Assembly: GCA_948514155.1 (NCBI GenBank)
Contig: CAOQYA010000004.1
Location: forward strand, 66,791-74,348
Reading direction: 5' to 3'
Origin: an uncultured Eubacteriales bacterium
GTDB taxonomy: Bacteria; Bacillota; Clostridia; Christensenellales; UBA1242
Length of the DNA: 7,558 nucleotides
Each line of letters starts with the position of its first letter. Position 1 is the first letter of the stretch. Under the pieces are notes generated by a model. It ran no database searches and had not been told where the DNA came from. It saw nothing but the letters and a program-made list of their open reading frames with translations. Of this stretch, positions 4,937 through 7,558 are shown piece by piece. The position numbers and the translations under genes are program-made.

Positions 4937-7558
4937 ATGAAAACATTTGAAGAATTAAAAAAAGATGGGATTTTAAAAGACCATAACATCGAAGCCTATC
5001 AATCGGTGCAGGAACTCTTTGAAACCGGAGAAAATAAGGTGGGAGTTGTGCAGGCCACGGGAACGGGTAAGTCATATATCGCGCTCCAGTTTTTGTATGA
5101 TAATGTGCTTACAAAGAAAGATAAACATGCGCTCATTCTTAGTCCGCTCTACGGCATTGTAGACCAGTTTCGCGACCTGTTTGAAGAAGTGTATTTTAAG
5201 GAAAATGTTAATATGGCGGTTTCTTATGCGCATTATGTTAACCTTGAAAGCCTCACGGACGAAGAGATAAAACTTCTCGATTTTGATTATATCGTGCTCG
5301 ACGAATTTCACGGGCTTGGGGCTAAAAAAAGAGGAGAGAATGTTAAAAAACTGCTTGACGCAAATCCTGACGCCAAAATTCTTGGCTTAACAGCAACTCC
5401 GGTTCGCTTTCTTGATAATAATCGTGACATGGGCGAAGAAATTTTCGGTGATAATATTGTCGATGGAATAAATTTGGCCGATGCAATTAGAGAAGAGGTT
5501 CTTCCGGCGCCCGATTATGTTATGGCAGTCTATTCCTACGATAATATGCTCGAAGAAATCAAAGATAAAATTGAAAGAATAAAGAACAAAAAGACGAGAG
5601 AACTTCTTAAAGACGAACTTGAAAAAGCAAAGAGAATGGCTGCGGAGGCTGAAGGCTTAAAAGAACTTTTTGCCCGTAAAATAGAGAAAAAGAATGGCAA
5701 ATATATTGCATTTTGCGCAGATTTCGAAAAGCTTGAGTCTCTTAAAGCAGAAATTGAGAAAGGGCTTTTTAACGGCGTTAATAAAAATGTAAAAATTTAT
5801 ATTGCCACAAGTAAGGTCGGCAAAAAAGAAGCGCTGCAAGCGATAAAAGACTTTGAAAGTGATAACTCTGACGAACTTAAAATATTGCTTTGTGTTGACA
5901 TGCTTAATGAAGGTGTTCATATTAAAAATGTGGATGGCAGTTTTATGTTTCGCCCAACATCTTCGCCGAGAGTATATCTTCAGCAACTCGGAAGAGTGCT
6001 GTCTGTTAGAGAAGATAAAGATTTCCAGCCACTCGTGTTTGATGTAGTGAACAATATCCAGTGTCTCGACGATATTGGGGATGTTTTCGGTTCTGAAAGC
6101 GAAGGGATTGGTGATGGTTTTGATGTTTTTGATAAAGATAACCTTCCTTTTAAAATCGACGGAGAGAATTTGGATTTAATATCTCTACTTTCTATGTTGG
6201 ATACAGCAGCCACTCTGTCCATCCACACAAAAGAAGAGTGGCTTGGCGCTGCCGAGCGATATGTAAATAAGTTCGGGAATTTGAATATGTCAGCCAAGTA
6301 TACAGAGGAAGAAACAGGTCTTAGACTAGGAAGGTGGCTTTGTGATATAAGATACGGCATTAGAAAAGATGAAAGCCGAAGAGAGGCAGATCACATCAAA
6401 AAGTTGCTGAAACTCGACCCAAAAGTGCTTGACTATGGTGCGAAATCGTCGGAAGAAATACGATCTGAGACATTGGCTATGTTGCAAGCGTTTACAGATG
6501 AGAAAGGTGAAGTTCCTATTTCGGGGGAACTGAAAGAACAATATCCTGATTTGGATAGAAACCTAAAATATATAAAAGATGTGACAACGAATGGTAAGAT
6601 AGATGAAATGAAATTGGCAAAAGTTAGTTTTAAATTTCCTACTCAGGAATTAGTTGACCAGGTGATTAAAATCAATCGATATGCATTATTATCAAAACGA
6701 GAACTAATATTATTAAAACAAGAAGAAACACGAGACAAGACATTGGCTATGTTGCAAGCGTTTACAGATGAGAAAGGTGAAGTCCCTGTTTATGGAGAAT
6801 TGAAAGAACAATATTCTGAATTGTATAAAAACATAATGCATATAAAAAATGTGGTAACGAACGGTAAGATAGATGAAATGAAATTAGCAGAATCTAATGT
6901 CAAATTTCCTACTCAAGAACTAGTTGACCAGATGATTAAAATCAATCCATATGCGTTATTATCAAAACAAGAGGTAATACGAGCTAAGACATTGGCTATG
7001 TTGCAAGCGTTTACAGATGAGAAAGGTGAAGTTCCTATTTCGGGGGAACTGAAAGAACAATATCCTGATTTGGATAGAAACCTAAAATATATAAAAGATG
7101 TGACAACGAATGGTAAGATAGATGAAATGAAATTGGCAAAAGTTAGTTTTAAATTTCCTACTCAGGAATTAGTTGACCAGGTGATTAAAATCAATCGATA
7201 TGCATTATTATCAAAACAAGAACTAATATTATTAAAACAAGAAGAAACACGAGACAAGATATTGGCTTTGTTGCAAGCGTTTACAGATGAGAAAGGTGAA
7301 GTTCCTGTTTCGGAGAACTTAAAAGGACAATATCCTAAATTGCATAATTACATAAAGGAGATAAAAAAAGTTGTAACGAACGGTAAGATAGATGAAATGA
7401 AATTAGCAGAATCTAATGTCAAATATCCTACTCAAGAATTAGTTGACCAGATGATTAAAATCAATCCATATGCGTTATTATCAAAACAAGAAGAAATACG
7501 ATTCAAGATATTGGCTTTGTTGCAAGCGTTTACAGATGAGAAAGGTGAAGTTCCTGTT
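4937..7558 (+). CDS. SF2 DEAD/DEAH (ResIII-like) helicase with C-terminal HA-type repeat array, 3' end outside the window
   Basis: An ATP-dependent nucleic-acid translocase or helicase; its biological target is unknown. The 874 codons visible are open to the window edge. RecA domain 1: motif I ATGTGKS (40-46), Ia region LSPLYGIVDQF (69-79), motif II DEFH (122-125), motif III LTATP (151-155). A charged helical insert, probably coiled coil, covers about 200-255. RecA domain 2: KYIAFC (255-260), motif V DMLNEGVHI (321-329), motif VI QQLGRVLS (349-356) with arginine finger R353. A helicase-associated (HA, PF03457-like) domain follows at about 435-480, including GLRLGRWLCDIR. From 512 comes an array of related 90- and 83-residue units. 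The ATG gives the usual short lead-in to motif I; there is no Shine-Dalgarno before it, and the promoter points to a leaderless transcript. The array is AT-richer than the motor. No nuclease, methylase or other partner gene is in the window, so a defence, repair or plasmid role cannot be chosen from context. The product is confident as a helicase but unassigned in function. Confidence 0.9.
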   Translation, partial: MKTFEELKKDGILKDHNIEAYQSVQELFETGENKVGVVQATGTGKSYIALQFLYDNVLTKKDKHALILSPLYGIVDQFRDLFEEVYFKENVNMAVSYAHYVNLESLTDEEIKLLDFDYIVLDEFHGLGAKKRGENVKKLLDANPDAKILGLTATPVRFLDNNRDMGEEIFGDNIVDGINLADAIREEVLPAPDYVMAVYSYDNMLEEIKDKIERIKNKKTRELLKDELEKAKRMAAEAEGLKELFARKIEKKNGKYIAFCADFEKLESLKAEIEKGLFNGVNKNVKIYIATSKVGKKEALQAIKDFESDNSDELKILLCVDMLNEGVHIKNVDGSFMFRPTSSPRVYLQQLGRVLSVREDKDFQPLVFDVVNNIQCLDDIGDVFGSESEGIGDGFDVFDKDNLPFKIDGENLDLISLLSMLDTAATLSIHTKEEWLGAAERYVNKFGNLNMSAKYTEEETGLRLGRWLCDIRYGIRKDESRREADHIKKLLKLDPKVLDYGAKSSEEIRSETLAMLQAFTDEKGEVPISGELKEQYPDLDRNLKYIKDVTTNGKIDEMKLAKVSFKFPTQELVDQVIKINRYALLSKRELILLKQEETRDKTLAMLQAFTDEKGEVPVYGELKEQYSELYKNIMHIKNVVTNGKIDEMKLAESNVKFPTQELVDQMIKINPYALLSKQEVIRAKTLAMLQAFTDEKGEVPISGELKEQYPDLDRNLKYIKDVTTNGKIDEMKLAKVSFKFPTQELVDQVIKINRYALLSKQELILLKQEETRDKILALLQAFTDEKGEVPVSENLKGQYPKLHNYIKEIKKVVTNGKIDEMKLAESNVKYPTQELVDQMIKINPYALLSKQEEIRFKILALLQAFTDEKGEVPV
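6239..6469 (+). other. HA domain, founder-like unit 0 of the repeat array
   Basis: Residues 435-511 of the helicase. It starts WLGAAERYVNKFG and contains the HA-domain core LGRWLCDIR. It lines up with the following repeats: KFGNLNMS against EKGEVPIS, LGRWLCDIR against LDRNLKYIK, and KLDPKVLDY...SSEEIRSE against KINPYALL...KQEEIRFK. It shares little DNA identity with them. It is best read as the older, canonical HA domain from which the array derives. Confidence 0.65.
6470..7558 (+). repeat. In-frame tandem array with a 519-bp higher-order repeat
   Basis: Units in order: unit 1 at 6470-6739 (270 bp, residues 512-601), unit 2 at 6740-6988 (249 bp, 602-684), unit 3 at 6989-7258 (270 bp, 685-774), unit 4 at 7259-7507 (249 bp, 775-857), unit 5 at 7508-7558 (cut by the window edge). 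Units 1 and 3 differ at one base (CGA versus CAA in the codon at 6698-6700, Arg to Gln). Units 2 and 4 differ at 17 of 83 residues, 12 of them within unit positions 18-37. Unit 5 is identical to the start of unit 4 over its 51 visible bases. Every unit opens with LQAFTDEKGEVP after four residues and carries NGKIDEMKLA and FPTQELVDQ (YPTQELVDQ in unit 4). All lengths are multiples of three, so gain or loss of units keeps the frame. The identity includes silent sites, which implies recent duplication or gene conversion. Confidence 0.95.
6686..6724 (+). repeat. 21-bp micro-duplication that makes the long (90-residue) units
   Basis: Within unit 1, bases 6687-6703 and 6708-6724 are near-identical copies offset by 21 bases (two mismatches). 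The duplication encodes ALLSKRE followed by LILLKQEE. It accounts exactly for the length difference between 270-bp and 249-bp units, and unit 3 carries the same insertion. It lengthens the helical linker between repeats by seven residues, about two helix turns. Confidence 0.75.

Noticed and set aside
3996..4940. Open frames on the plus strand and in another minus frame within and next to gpmI
   Set aside because: gpmI has every catalytic residue and its own promoter and RBS; these frames overlap it entirely, or run through the divergent promoters, and have no family signature.
5072..6541. Minus-strand and alternative-frame open frames within the helicase gene
   Set aside because: The plus-strand frame carries all SF2 motifs in order over this stretch; the others are low-complexity shadows without start signals.
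6470..7558. Possible CRISPR array, because of regularly spaced near-identical sequence
   Set aside because: Periods are 249/270 bases, the whole unit is repeated rather than a short repeat with unique spacers, and it is one continuous coding frame.

Overview
The window is bacterial and reads cleanly with the standard bacterial code. The ribosome binding site of the first gene is strong (AAGGAG), the two promoters I can place are sigma-A/sigma-70 type with 17-base spacers and TGn extensions, and stem-loop plus T-run terminators are present. Base composition is moderate to low GC. An exported GLUG-repeat protein next to an anaerobe-style glycolytic mutase and an HA-domain helicase suggests an uncultured gut-type Bacillota/Clostridia genome. 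That placement is inference from gene types, not from a marker gene.

Layout: (1) Positions 1-43 hold the terminator of an unseen upstream plus-strand gene. (2) Positions 44-220 form an unusually structured leader with several overlapping inverted repeats, ending in a strong RBS. (3) Positions 221-3283 (+) encode a 1020-residue exported or membrane-anchored protein built from about 23 GLUG (GGIVG-type) repeats, probably a cell-surface beta-helix. (4) A bidirectional terminator at 3314-3347 separates it from the convergent gpmI gene. (5) Positions 3344-4843 (-) encode cofactor-independent phosphoglycerate mutase with all catalytic and metal-binding residues present. (6) The 93-base gap at 4844-4936 carries two back-to-back divergent promoters. 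(7) From 4937 (+) to the window edge runs an open frame of 874 codons with no stop: an SF2 (DEAD/DEAH, ResIII-like) helicase core, a helicase-associated (HA) domain, and a tandem array of diverged HA-like repeats that continues past the edge.

The most interesting object is the helicase. Its C-terminal array alternates 90- and 83-residue units, making a 519-bp super-repeat. Units 1 and 3 differ at one base in 270, while units 2 and 4 differ mainly in one 20-residue stretch. In that stretch the changes fall between regularly spaced conserved hydrophobic positions, as if the exposed face of a recognition helix were being varied. This looks like a modular, recently expanding, probably nucleic-acid-binding array on a helicase motor. 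Its promoter also places the transcription start almost exactly on the A of the ATG, with no Shine-Dalgarno sequence, so the mRNA is probably leaderless. The three genes do not form an obvious pathway: the surface protein and the helicase look like accessory genes flanking a housekeeping gene.
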